This document shows, one piece after another, positions 8,032-16,232 of a stretch of 51,548 bases of DNA. The translations under genes and the position numbers were made by a program. Within the stretch, counting starts at the first letter, position 1. Each line of letters begins with the position of its first letter. Origin of the DNA: Lachnospiraceae bacterium FE2018 (lineage in GTDB: Bacteria > Bacillota > Clostridia > Lachnospirales > Lachnospiraceae); the NCBI GenBank assembly GCA_000702845.1, contig JNKK01000019.1:1-51548 (forward strand). Reading direction: 5' to 3'. The notes under the pieces were generated by a model that did not search any database, was not told where the DNA came from, and worked only from the letters and a program-made list of their open reading frames with translations.

Positions 8032-8958
8032 TCAATTCCTTTCAAAAAACAACTGTTTTACTTCATCTGCCGGCATTTCCTGCCCGGTAAACAGCCGGAA
8101 CGCCGCCGCGCCCTGCCAGAGCAGCATTCCTCTGCCGTCAACTGTGCGGCATCCCGCTGCGGCCGCCTCCCGCAGAAGCTTCGTTTCAACCGGATTATAT
8201 ACGGCGTCTGCGACCACAAGATCCGGATGAAATGCGCTGACATCGCGTATGATACTTTGATCATCCAGCGGTTTCATTCCAAGATTTGTCGCGTTGATCA
8301 GAATATCCATTGTCCGCACACAGGACGTCGCGGCAGCTGTATCTTCCAGATCCATAACGGAAACGTCGCAGCTGCATTTCGTTTCCTTCCCGCCGGATTC
8401 TGTAAACGAGGCAGTTGTCTTTGTCAGCTGCGCTCTGATTTTTTCAGCCGTATCCAGTGCCCGCGCATAGGATTTCCCTCTGCGCTGCAGAATCACCAGC
8501 TCCGCCGCGCCGGAAAGCGCACACTGTACTGATATAGCCGTAGCCGCTCCGCCGGCACCTGCCACGGCAATCCGTTTACCTTTTACAGGAACACCATGGT
8601 CCGCCAGATTCAGAACAAATCCCTCTCCGTCCGTATTGTGGCCCGTCAGGATTCCCCTCTCATTTACAATTGTATTCACCGCGCCGATCAATTCTGCGGC
8701 CGGGGAAAGGACATCCATATACTGCACAATTTCCGTTTTGTGCGGCATGGTGACATTGCATCCTGCCAGGCCAAGCGTCCGGATCGCTTCCGCAGCTGCG
8801 CCGGTCCTGTCCGCAGGCACATCAAATGCCGTATAGACACTGTCAATCTCTCTTCGCCTGAAACTGTAGTTGTGCATTTCCGGCGACAGGGAGTGGCCGA
8901 CCGGCGTACCAATCAGCGCATAGACACGTGTGTGTCCCGTGATTTTATATTCCATCAT
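8032..8958 (-). CDS. aroE: Shikimate dehydrogenase
   Basis: NADP-dependent reduction of 3-dehydroshikimate to shikimate. N-terminal substrate site GTPVGHSLSPEMHN and the catalytic Lys in NVTMPHKTE are intact, as is the cofactor glycine motif GAGGAATA and the NATNLGM and GRGMLLWQGA blocks. Length is 308 residues, a little longer than the usual 270-290 because of an insert rich in Thr/Ser/Cys around residues 185-205. GGCAGGAG lies upstream of tandem ATG codons at 8958/8955. It is coupled to the downstream aroD-aroK fusion and preceded by the radical SAM gene with 15 bp between. Confidence 0.95.
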   Translation of the reverse strand: MMEYKITGHTRVYALIGTPVGHSLSPEMHNYSFRRREIDSVYTAFDVPADRTGAAAEAIRTLGLAGCNVTMPHKTEIVQYMDVLSPAAELIGAVNTIVNERGILTGHNTDGEGFVLNLADHGVPVKGKRIAVAGAGGAATAISVQCALSGAAELVILQRRGKSYARALDTAEKIRAQLTKTTASFTESGGKETKCSCDVSVMDLEDTAAATSCVRTMDILINATNLGMKPLDDQSIIRDVSAFHPDLVVADAVYNPVETKLLREAAAAGCRTVDGRGMLLWQGAAAFRLFTGQEMPADEVKQLFFERN

Positions 8959-8973
8959 ACTATTCTCCTGCCG

Positions 8974-9843
8974 TTACAGCGCCCGCCAGCGTTCCTTGCG
9001 GAATCCGTTCCTGCTTCTGATTTCTTCAATCTGCTGAATCATCGCAGGAATATCCTCATTCAGATTTCCCTTCAGCAGCATGTAGTTCGAAGCATGGTTC
9101 GCACGGAAAACAGTGCCTTCTGAATCAACATTGGACAGAAACAGTTCCATCTCATCCACTACCTCTTCCGGCGTCAGCAATTCCATTCTTCCGGACCGGA
9201 TTTCCTCCACAATCGGCGCGGGCTCTTCGACCATCAGTGTCAGGAAACCGACATAATGCGGCTTCATGGCAGTAATTGCCCTGGCGCTGGCAATTGCATG
9301 TTCTTTCAGGCGTTCTCTTCCGCCCAGTCCCGAGATCAGTGTGACCGAAGCCTGAATTCCTGCTGTCTTCAGCTTAATTCCCGCTTCGATGATTTCTTCG
9401 GCAGTGGCACCTTTCCGAACTCTCCGAAGCACTTCATTATCCCCGGATTCCAGCCCCATATAAACCATCTCAAGGCCGGCGGCATGCAGTTCCTGCAGCT
9501 CTTCCGGAGATTTCCGGAGCACATCATGCGGCGCGCCGTAAGAAGTAATGCGTTCCGCCGACGGGAAACGCATCCGTAAAAGACCCAGAATTTCTTTCAG
9601 CTGTGCAGTCGGAATGACAAGCGCATCCCCGTCCGCGAGGAAAATGCGGCGGATGTTATCTCCGTATACGCTGTAGACTTCCTCAATATCTGCCCGGATC
9701 TCTTCCATTTTCCGGATCCGGAACTGCTTTTCCTTGTACATGGTACAAAACGTACAGTCGTTGTGCGCACATCCGATTGTTACCTGCAATATAAAACTGC
9801 GTGCCTCACTTGGCGGTCTGTAAACCATCCCTTCGTATCGCAT
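8974..9843 (-). CDS. Radical SAM protein of unknown substrate
   Basis: A 289-residue radical SAM enzyme. The cluster motif near residue 25 reads GCAHNDCTFC, i.e. Cys-x4-Cys-x2-Cys rather than the textbook Cys-x3-Cys-x2-Cys; a similar form occurs in a group of uncharacterised Firmicute proteins. The rest fits the Elp3/MiaB/NifB-like barrel: FLADGDAL, the GLESGDNEVLRRVRKGAT motif and SVTLISGLGG. There is no B12-binding or TRAM domain. GGGAG precedes the ATG. The gene lies between birA-like and aroE on the same strand, with 15-36 bp gaps. Function unknown. Confidence 0.85.
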   Translation of the reverse strand: MRYEGMVYRPPSEARSFILQVTIGCAHNDCTFCTMYKEKQFRIRKMEEIRADIEEVYSVYGDNIRRIFLADGDALVIPTAQLKEILGLLRMRFPSAERITSYGAPHDVLRKSPEELQELHAAGLEMVYMGLESGDNEVLRRVRKGATAEEIIEAGIKLKTAGIQASVTLISGLGGRERLKEHAIASARAITAMKPHYVGFLTLMVEEPAPIVEEIRSGRMELLTPEEVVDEMELFLSNVDSEGTVFRANHASNYMLLKGNLNEDIPAMIQQIEEIRSRNGFRKERWRAL

Positions 9844-9879
9844 CTGTTATCTCCCTTCTGATTCGCTGCGGATCTCATT

Positions 9880-10683
9880 TCAGAGAATCCTGTTGATGAT
9901 CGCAGCAGCCAGATGATTTCTGGTTGCATGCGGATGTTTTATATAATGCTCCGCATTTATTCCCGGATAAATTGATCCATCTGTATCCTTAAGTTCCTCC
10001 GGAAAAGCATCGGCCGGTGTGCTGAAATGAATGCCGATTCCCAGCACAAGCCAGTGAATCATTCCTGTCTCAATCTCCCCGCCTGACTCTGTAAGAATCC
10101 CGCAGATTTTTCTGCCGTTCAGCAGCAGATCACCGGAATTCTGTATTTCCGCCTTCACGCCGCAAACCTCTTCCACTGCCTGTGCAGCAGAATCAGCAGC
10201 CCGCAGCGCAAACCGCTCTTTGTTCTTTCCTTTTTCCGAATCATCCGGCCGTATGACCAGACTCATATACAAACCGCCTTCCGGTGAGAAAAAACTGCCC
10301 GAAGCCCTGCCTGCGCCTGCTGTCTGTCTTTCGGCGATAATAACCGTTCCATGCGGCGCTCCCTGAAGCGCAAGTTCCTTTGCCGTCAGATTCGTAGAAG
10401 GCAATTCTTCATATACCTGGATCCTGCACGCATTTCCCGGGATCTGCAGATACTGCCTGATTCCCTGAACAGAAAGTTTATCATTATCCTCTGTCAGATT
10501 ATACCCCCGGTTTGTCACCGCGGCAATTTTATATCCTTCTTTCCGGAGCGCACGTACTGCTTTCCAGACAGAATTTCTGGATATATTGAGCTGTTCAGCG
10601 ATCTGTTCACCCGAAACAAAAACACCCCGGTTCTGTTCAAGCAGTGACAGGATCCGTTCTCTTGAAGACTCTTTTTCTGCCAT
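9880..10683 (-). CDS. birA: BirA-like biotin regulator with degenerate ligase domain
   Basis: 267 residues. An N-terminal winged helix (about 5-60: SGEQIAEQLNISRNSVWKA) is complete, so it should bind DNA as BirA does. The ligase domain follows, but key parts are lost: the KWPND motif holding the lysine that contacts biotinyl-AMP reads QNSGD, the GRGRRGR loop reads GAGRASG, and GIGIN reads GIGIH. The usual C-terminal SH3-like domain (about 45-50 aa) is absent; the frame stops after AAIINRIL and only 36 bp separate it from the next start, so this is no simple late frameshift. The start at 10683 has GGAG upstream; an in-frame start at 10719 has none. Its likely target is the operator at 11573-11608 before bioY. 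It may be a repressor that no longer ligates biotin, or a decaying gene. Confidence 0.85.
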   Translation of the reverse strand: MAEKESSRERILSLLEQNRGVFVSGEQIAEQLNISRNSVWKAVRALRKEGYKIAAVTNRGYNLTEDNDKLSVQGIRQYLQIPGNACRIQVYEELPSTNLTAKELALQGAPHGTVIIAERQTAGAGRASGSFFSPEGGLYMSLVIRPDDSEKGKNKERFALRAADSAAQAVEEVCGVKAEIQNSGDLLLNGRKICGILTESGGEIETGMIHWLVLGIGIHFSTPADAFPEELKDTDGSIYPGINAEHYIKHPHATRNHLAAAIINRIL

Positions 10684-10781
10684 ATTCTCTGCTCCATGAT
10701 CTGGTTTGTTCTGCGGCATTCGCCGTATGCCATGACGTTCCTTTTTCCTGAGCCATGCCGACAGTTACGCGTTCTTCGAAC

Positions 10782-10803
10782 GCTCATTGCTAACGCGCAA
10801 AAA
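10782..10803. repeat. Copy 1 of a 22-nt terminator-linked motif
   Basis: GCTCATTGCTAACGCGCAAAAA on the plus strand; on the minus strand it follows directly on the T-run of the bioY terminator. A copy differing at one base lies at 46228-46249, again just past a terminator (that of gap). Next to copy 1 is a small dyad, GCGTTC/GAACGC at 10769-10783. Confidence 0.7.
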
Positions 10804-10844
10804 ATCCGGCTGCGCGGGAAATACTGCTGCCCGCGCGAACCGGA
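10799..10844 (-). terminator. Intrinsic terminator of bioY
   Basis: Read on the minus strand: stem TCCGG + GCGCGGG / CCCGCGC + CCGGA with a small internal loop, then six T (plus-strand A-run 10799-10804). It lies about 95 bp after the bioY stop and before birA, so birA probably has its own promoter or depends on readthrough. Confidence 0.8.
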
Positions 10845-10938
10845 AATTATAACAAAAAGTGTTTCGGCTGTTATACCCTGATCGTGTTGTGTGCCCGATT
10901 ACTGCTTCACAGATATTCCGAAACTCATTGTATCATAT

Positions 10939-11490
10939 TTAGTGCCGTTCATCAAAAAGAATTCCTGCTTTCATCAATGCATTCCGGACGCTCCTTCCGA
11001 GTATCAGTGAAACAGCAAGTTTTGCAAGATCAAACGGAATAAACGGAATCACCCCTGCCGCCAGCGCCGCCTGAAATGTCATGTCTGCCTGATGCGCAAG
11101 CCAGACCGTTCCGAAAAGATACAGGACTGCAATGCCAAGCACCATACCCAGAATCTGAAGCGGAATCTGATGATAGAAATGATCCACAAACCATCCGGCA
11201 ATCAGTGCCAGCGGAATATATCCGATCAGATAGCCGCCGGTCGGACCGAGCAGCTTTCCTGCTCCGCCGGAAAACCCCGAAAAAACCGGAATTCCCACAA
11301 GTCCAATCAGCAGATAAAGTACAACAGCGAGTGTCCCCTTCCATACACCCAGAATATAAACGCCCAGGAGGATTCCGAGCACTCCAAGTGAAATTGGAAC
11401 CGGTCCGATTGGAATCGCAAGCGGTCCGAGGACACAGATCACTGCTGTGATCAGTGCAACAGTTGTCATTGTCTTTACGTTGAAATACAT
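10939..11490 (-). CDS. bioY: BioY-type biotin transporter substrate-binding (S) component
   Basis: Membrane protein of about 183 residues and six hydrophobic helices, matching BioY: GPLAIPIGPVPISLG near the N-terminus and the GKLLGPTGGYLIGY block that shapes the biotin pocket, with FIPFDLAKL near the end. BioY binds biotin and imports it, alone or with the ECF energising module (not in this window). I place the start at 11490 (GAGG five bases ahead of ATG, and the natural N-terminus of the family); an ATG at 11526 would add 12 residues but lacks a ribosome site. Transcription is from the promoter/operator at 11573-11619, so it should be repressed when biotin is plentiful. Confidence 0.93.
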   Translation of the reverse strand: MYFNVKTMTTVALITAVICVLGPLAIPIGPVPISLGVLGILLGVYILGVWKGTLAVVLYLLIGLVGIPVFSGFSGGAGKLLGPTGGYLIGYIPLALIAGWFVDHFYHQIPLQILGMVLGIAVLYLFGTVWLAHQADMTFQAALAAGVIPFIPFDLAKLAVSLILGRSVRNALMKAGILFDERH

Positions 11491-11572
11491 TCGTGCCTCA
11501 TTTTTTCGCATATTGATCATGTCCATATTCTAAATTGCAGCCCTGTCTGTAAAGCTTAACAGAAGCTTTTGT

Positions 11573-11608
11573 AATTGTCAACCTGATAAAATTATAAGGG
11601 TGACAATT
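11573..11608. promoter_or_regulatory. BirA operator of bioY
   Basis: Inverted repeat AATTGTCAACC (11573-11583), 14-bp spacer, GGGTGACAATT (11598-11608): ten of eleven positions are symmetric, matching the known BirA box pattern of TTGTnAACC/GGTTnACAA half-sites around a 14-16 bp spacer. It covers the -10 box of the bioY promoter, which explains repression. Confidence 0.9.
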
Positions 11609-11619
11609 AACTCTGTTAA
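11591..11619 (-). promoter_or_regulatory. bioY promoter
   Basis: Minus-strand -35 TTAACA (11614-11619), 17-bp spacer, perfect -10 TATAAT (11591-11596). The -10 lies in the middle of the BirA operator. Confidence 0.88.
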
Positions 11620-11800
11620 AAAACGTGCTCTGTGCACGCCTCCCGCCTGAATGCTCCTCTTTTCATAAGTCATTCATATATCAGAATGTCAATATCAGAT
11701 TATTCTTCCAAAAACACTGTCAATATGTTATCACACTTTATTTTAAAATACCACACGAAATATTTCAGGTTTTCCGAACGAAAATGCAAGAATCTTCTAA

Positions 11801-11829
11801 TAGATATTTTGTGACGCTTCCCATATAAT
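11801..11829 (+). promoter_or_regulatory. Probable carB promoter
   Basis: -10 TATAAT at 11824-11829, with a 4/6 -35 match TAGATA at 11801-11806 and a 17-bp spacer. The untranslated leader would be about 30 nt, too short for a riboswitch or PyrR attenuator. Upstream, TGTCAATAT occurs twice (11687-11695, 11718-11726), 31 bp or three helical turns apart, a possible operator pair. Confidence 0.65.
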
Positions 11830-11865
11830 AGGTAAGGGCAAGTTTGAGTTTTAAGGAGGAATCAT

Positions 11866-14800
11866 ATGTCGCAAAGAACTGACATCCATAAAGTATTAAT
11901 CATTGGTTCAGGGCCGATTGTCATCGGACAGGCCTGTGAATTCGACTATTCCGGTACACAGGCATGCAAGGCGCTCAGAAGTCTTGGCTATGAAATTGTA
12001 CTTGTAAATTCAAACCCGGCAACAATTATGACGGATCCTGAAATGGCAGACATCACTTATATCGAGCCGCTGAATGTGACCCGTCTGGAACGTATTATTG
12101 CAAAGGAACGTCCGGATGCACTGCTTCCGAATCTGGGCGGACAGTCCGGACTGAATCTTTGTGCGGAACTGTATAAAGAAGGAATTCTGGATAAATATAA
12201 TGTACAGGTAATCGGCGTACAGGTAGATGCCATTGAGCGCGGGGAAGACCGTATCGAATTTAAAAAGACGATGGATCTGCTCGGGATTGAGATGGCGAGA
12301 AGCCAGGTTGCCTACAGTGTTGAAGAAGCACTTGAAATTGCGGGACAGCTCGGATACCCGGTTGTGCTGCGTCCGGCTTACACGATGGGAGGAGCCGGCG
12401 GCGGTCTTGTCTATAACAAGGAAGAGCTGAAAACAGTATGTGCCCGCGGTCTGCAGGCGTCGCTGGTTCATCAGGTTCTGGTTGAAGAATCCATCCTGGG
12501 ATGGGAGGAACTTGAACTTGAGGTTGTCCGCGATAAGGACAACAATATGATTACCGTCTGCTTTATCGAAAATGTCGATCCTATGGGTGTGCATACCGGT
12601 GATTCCTACTGCACTGCCCCGATGCTGACTATTTCGGAAGATCTGCAGCAGCGTCTGCAGGAGCAGGCCTATAAAATTGTTGAACACATCGGCGTCATCG
12701 GCGGAACAAACGTGCAGTTTGCACACGATCCGGTTTCAGACCGCATCATTGTCATCGAAATCAATCCGCGTACTTCCCGGTCTTCCGCACTGGCCTCCAA
12801 GGCAACCGGATTCCCGATTGCACTGGTTTCCGCAAAACTGGCAAGCGGACTGACACTCAAGGATCTTCCATGCGGCAAATACGGAACACTCGACAAATAT
12901 GTTCCGGGCGGTGACTACGTCGTCGTAAAATTCGCGCGGTGGGCATTTGAAAAATTCAAAGGTGTTCAGGACAAACTCGGCACACAGATGCGTGCCGTCG
13001 GTGAAGTCATGAGCATCGGAAAGACATACAAAGAAGCTTTCCAGAAAGCGATCCGTTCGCTTGAGAAAGACCGCTACGGACTCGGTCATGTAAAGAATTT
13101 CGACACGCTCTCCAAAGAACAGCTGCTGAAAATGCTGGGAACCGCTTCCAGCGAACGTCATTTCATCACTTATGAAGCGCTCCGCAAAGGCGCAACCGTT
13201 GATGAGATCTATGAGCTGACACATATTAAGCGCTATTTCATTGAGCAGATGCTGGAACTCGTTCAGGAAGAAGAAGCCCTGCTTGCATGCAAAGGTTCTC
13301 TTCCGTCCGATGAACAGCTGACCCAGGCGAAGAAAGACGGTTTCTCAGACCGCTATCTTGCCGAAATCCTGGAAATTCCGGAGGATGACATCCGCGCCCG
13401 CCGCGAGGCAATCGGTGTGACAGAATGCTGGGATGCCGTACATGTCAGCGGAACCGAGAACAGCGCTTATTACTACTCCACTTATATCGGAAAAGACAAC
13501 AATCCGGTCAGCAGCGACAAGCCGAAAATCCTGATCCTCGGCGGCGGCCCGAACCGCATCGGCCAGGGAATCGAATTTGACTACTGCTGTGTCCATGCGG
13601 CACAGTCTCTGAAGGCACTCGGATTTGAGACAATCATCATCAACTGCAATCCGGAGACTGTTTCAACCGACTACGATACTTCCGACAAGCTTTATTTTGA
13701 ACCGCTGACACTGGAAGATGTTCTCTCCATTTATCATAAGGAAAAACCGGTTGGTGTCATTGCGCAGTTCGGCGGACAGACACCTCTGAACCTCGCCTCC
13801 GAACTTGAGAAAAACGGCGTGCGGATTCTCGGTACCTCTCCTTCTGTTATCGATCTCGCAGAAGACAGAGACCTTTTCCGTGAAATGATGGAAAAACTCG
13901 AAATCCCGATGCCGGAATCAGGCATGGCGACGACTGTCGAAGAGGCAAAAGAGATCGCTGGCCGCATCGGCTACCCTGTTATGGTCCGCCCATCCTACGT
14001 TCTTGGCGGACGCGGTATGGAAGTTGTATATGATGATGAAAGTATGACTGACTATATGCAGGCAGCAGTCGGGGTCACACCGGACCGCCCGATTCTGATC
14101 GACCGCTTCCTGAACAATGCGTTGGAATGTGAGGCCGATGCGATCTGTGACGGCACACATGCCTACGTACCCGCAGTTATGGAACATATTGAGCTGGCCG
14201 GTGTCCACTCCGGTGACTCCGCCTGCATCATTCCTTCCAAACATATTTCCGATAAGAATCTGGAAACAATCAAGGAGTATACAAGAAAGATTGCGGAAGA
14301 AATGCATGTCGTCGGTCTGATGAATATGCAGTACGCGATTGAAAACGATAAAATATTTGTCCTTGAGGCGAACCCGCGTGCGTCCAGAACCGTACCGCTT
14401 GTATCGAAGGTCTGCGGCATCCGCATGGTTCCTCTGGCAATTGAAATTATTACTGAGGATCTGACCGGAAGACCTTCCCCGATCGTCGGACTGAAGGAAC
14501 GTGATATTCCTTACTACGGCGTCAAGGAAGCCGTATTCCCGTTCAACATGTTCCAGGAAGTCGACCCGATTCTCGGACCGGAGATGCGGTCTACAGGCGA
14601 AGTTCTCGGCATGTCATTCTCCAGCGGCGAAGCATTCTACAAGGCAGAGGAAGCTGCTTCCTCCGTTCTTCCGACAGAAGGAACCGTTCTGATTTCACTG
14701 AACCGCCGTGATAAATCACACGCACCGGAACTTGCGAAACAGTTCTATGAGAACGGGTTTAAGATTCTGGCAACCGGCCGCACCTGTGATCTGATCACTG

Positions 14801-15090
14801 AATCAGGCGTTCCTGCAGAAAAAGTGAAAAAACTGTACGAGGGACGCCCGAACATCTCCGATTTCATTGCAAACGGGGACATTCAGCTGATTATCAATAC
14901 ACCGGTTGAAAAAGACGATCTGCACGATGACAGCTATCTCCGAAAAGCAGCGATCAAGGCACGTGTCACCTACCTGACCACCGTCGCCGCAGCCTATGCC
15001 GCAGCCGAGGGAATTCATTACATGAAGAACCACGATGACGGAGCAATCCATTCCCTGCAGGAGTGGCACGCAATGATTAAAGAGAAATAA
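11866..15090 (+). CDS. carB: Carbamoyl-phosphate synthase large subunit
   Basis: 1074 residues, full length. Makes carbamoyl phosphate from bicarbonate, ATP and ammonia delivered by the small subunit, for pyrimidines and arginine. The internal duplication is plain: each half begins with a nucleotide motif (LIIGSGPIVIGQACEFDYSG and LILGGGPNRIGQGIEFDYCC) and has its ATP-grasp signature (INPRTSRSSALASKATG and ANPRASRTVPLVSKVCG). The last 140 residues form the MGS-like allosteric domain. AAGGAGG precedes the ATG. It stands alone on the plus strand; carA and other pyrimidine or arginine genes are not in the window. Codons and composition match the neighbours. Confidence 0.97.
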   Translation: MSQRTDIHKVLIIGSGPIVIGQACEFDYSGTQACKALRSLGYEIVLVNSNPATIMTDPEMADITYIEPLNVTRLERIIAKERPDALLPNLGGQSGLNLCAELYKEGILDKYNVQVIGVQVDAIERGEDRIEFKKTMDLLGIEMARSQVAYSVEEALEIAGQLGYPVVLRPAYTMGGAGGGLVYNKEELKTVCARGLQASLVHQVLVEESILGWEELELEVVRDKDNNMITVCFIENVDPMGVHTGDSYCTAPMLTISEDLQQRLQEQAYKIVEHIGVIGGTNVQFAHDPVSDRIIVIEINPRTSRSSALASKATGFPIALVSAKLASGLTLKDLPCGKYGTLDKYVPGGDYVVVKFARWAFEKFKGVQDKLGTQMRAVGEVMSIGKTYKEAFQKAIRSLEKDRYGLGHVKNFDTLSKEQLLKMLGTASSERHFITYEALRKGATVDEIYELTHIKRYFIEQMLELVQEEEALLACKGSLPSDEQLTQAKKDGFSDRYLAEILEIPEDDIRARREAIGVTECWDAVHVSGTENSAYYYSTYIGKDNNPVSSDKPKILILGGGPNRIGQGIEFDYCCVHAAQSLKALGFETIIINCNPETVSTDYDTSDKLYFEPLTLEDVLSIYHKEKPVGVIAQFGGQTPLNLASELEKNGVRILGTSPSVIDLAEDRDLFREMMEKLEIPMPESGMATTVEEAKEIAGRIGYPVMVRPSYVLGGRGMEVVYDDESMTDYMQAAVGVTPDRPILIDRFLNNALECEADAICDGTHAYVPAVMEHIELAGVHSGDSACIIPSKHISDKNLETIKEYTRKIAEEMHVVGLMNMQYAIENDKIFVLEANPRASRTVPLVSKVCGIRMVPLAIEIITEDLTGRPSPIVGLKERDIPYYGVKEAVFPFNMFQEVDPILGPEMRSTGEVLGMSFSSGEAFYKAEEAASSVLPTEGTVLISLNRRDKSHAPELAKQFYENGFKILATGRTCDLITESGVPAEKVKKLYEGRPNISDFIANGDIQLIINTPVEKDDLHDDSYLRKAAIKARVTYLTTVAAAYAAAEGIHYMKNHDDGAIHSLQEWHAMIKEK

Positions 15091-15100
15091 AATGTTAGAG

Positions 15101-15161
15101 GAACGACAGTTGTCTCTCTGCTCAGGTGGAATTCGCAGAATAGACAACTGTCGTTCTTTTT
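15101..15161 (+). terminator. carB terminator, also a REP-like hairpin
   Basis: GAACGACAGTTGTCT (15101-15115) pairs perfectly with AGACAACTGTCGTTC (15142-15156), followed by TTTTT. The 26-nt loop holds TGGAATTCGCAG, a sequence repeated at 15169-15181 and inverted in the next hairpin, so this is more than a plain terminator. Confidence 0.85.
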
Positions 15162-15189
15162 GAGGTGGTGGAATTCGCAGGCGGTCATT

Positions 15190-15254
15190 AAAAGGGACAG
15201 ATCATGTCTCTCCTGCGAATTCCATCTGCGCAGGAAGACATGATCTGTCCCTTT
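15190..15254. repeat. Second REP-like hairpin, inverted relative to the carB terminator
   Basis: Arms AAAGGGACAGATCATGTCT (15191-15209) and AGACATGATCTGTCCCTTT (15236-15254) are exact complements, 19 bp. The loop holds CCTGCGAATTCCA, and on the minus strand reads almost the same as the loop of the first hairpin. Read on the minus strand it ends in TTTT, so it may terminate minus-strand transcripts. Confidence 0.82.
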
Positions 15255-15275
15255 CATATTTCATAACATATAATA

Positions 15276-16193
15276 TTAATAACTTAACGCTCTTCTCCCG
15301 TTTCCTGCCCACATGGAGCGGAATGTGCTCCACGGCATTGTGCGGGCTGTTCCGGTCCAGGGATCGTTGTAATATACCCTTTCCCTGTCATATCCGGTCA
15401 GCGCGATTGTGTGCGAACCGAAGCCATCCAGTCCCGCCACCCAGGCCAGTACAATGTGCCCTTTCCGGATCTTGTTCTGTAGTTTTATCTCCGGTTTTCC
15501 TGTCAGATTCACGGCAGAGCCGAGATACTTTTCTGTCAGAGACATCAGTCCGCCCGGATAAACCACCAGACTGTATCCGGAAGAACTGAACGGGCTGCCG
15601 ACAAATCCGAGATTGGGATTTGCCGCGCGCGGCATCAGTTTTACCGCTTTCATCTTGTTCATTTTCACACGGGCATGTTTCACCATCATGGTCCAGGCAA
15701 CGATCTCGCATCCGCTCGGCAGTTCAGGCTGCTGGCAGATCGGCGCCACCTTCTCTTTCATAACATATCCGGTGATTTTTCCGTTCTTCTTATTGATCAG
15801 GTACTTCATCCCGTTTACCGTGATGTTTTTCTTCCGAAGAACACCCCGCTTTGAGAAATAGTAGTAGTTCCCGCTGATCTTTTTCAGACCGGTGACCTTT
15901 TTGCCTCTTTTGTAATAGTACTTCCTGCCGTTCTTTTTTACCCAGCCGCTTTTCTTTTCCGTGTCCGGAGCCTTTTCACCTGTGTCCTGTGCAGCCTCGG
16001 CTGAATCAGTACCCGCTGACTGCGCAGTATGATCTGCCGGGTCTAAATCTGCTGTCCCGGTTCCAGCCCCGGTATTTTCTGACACATCTTCTGTCTGAAG
16101 GGTTTCACCGGCATAAACAGAAACCGCCCTTCCGGGAAAGCCCGGCTGAAGAAAAAGCGACAAAGCCACCAGACATATAAGAATTCTTTTCAT
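15276..16193 (-). CDS. Secreted C39-like cysteine peptidase with wall-binding-type repeats
   Basis: 305 residues. An N-terminal signal peptide (about 1-28, ending near VSVYA) is followed by an acidic Thr/Ser/Asp/Ala linker (30-75), then two to three glucan/choline-binding-like repeats (GWVKKNGRKYYYKRGKKVTG and the following repeat, about 75-135). The C-terminal 170 residues are a papain-like C39_2 domain: catalytic Cys in LPSGCEIV, His in GSHTIALTGYD, and NDPWTG. Targets are unknown; such enzymes cut leader peptides or act at the envelope. Start at MKRIL because the signal peptide begins there; the ribosome site is weak. It follows asnA by 39 bp. Confidence 0.85.
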   Translation of the reverse strand: MKRILICLVALSLFLQPGFPGRAVSVYAGETLQTEDVSENTGAGTGTADLDPADHTAQSAGTDSAEAAQDTGEKAPDTEKKSGWVKKNGRKYYYKRGKKVTGLKKISGNYYYFSKRGVLRKKNITVNGMKYLINKKNGKITGYVMKEKVAPICQQPELPSGCEIVAWTMMVKHARVKMNKMKAVKLMPRAANPNLGFVGSPFSSSGYSLVVYPGGLMSLTEKYLGSAVNLTGKPEIKLQNKIRKGHIVLAWVAGLDGFGSHTIALTGYDRERVYYNDPWTGTARTMPWSTFRSMWAGNGRRALSY

Positions 16194-16232
16194 TTCATCT
16201 ATTCTCGTCTCTGTAAAAACTGCAGTCGTCAA

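Noticed and set aside
9843-9890. Frameshift explaining the missing BirA C-terminus
   Set aside because: Only 36 bp remain before the next gene in any frame, too little for the lost domain; the inner motif changes are also not frameshift effects.
11622-11865. Pyrimidine or arginine attenuator/riboswitch before carB
   Set aside because: The best promoter leaves a leader of about 30 nt; no antiterminator/terminator pair or clear ARG box is visible.
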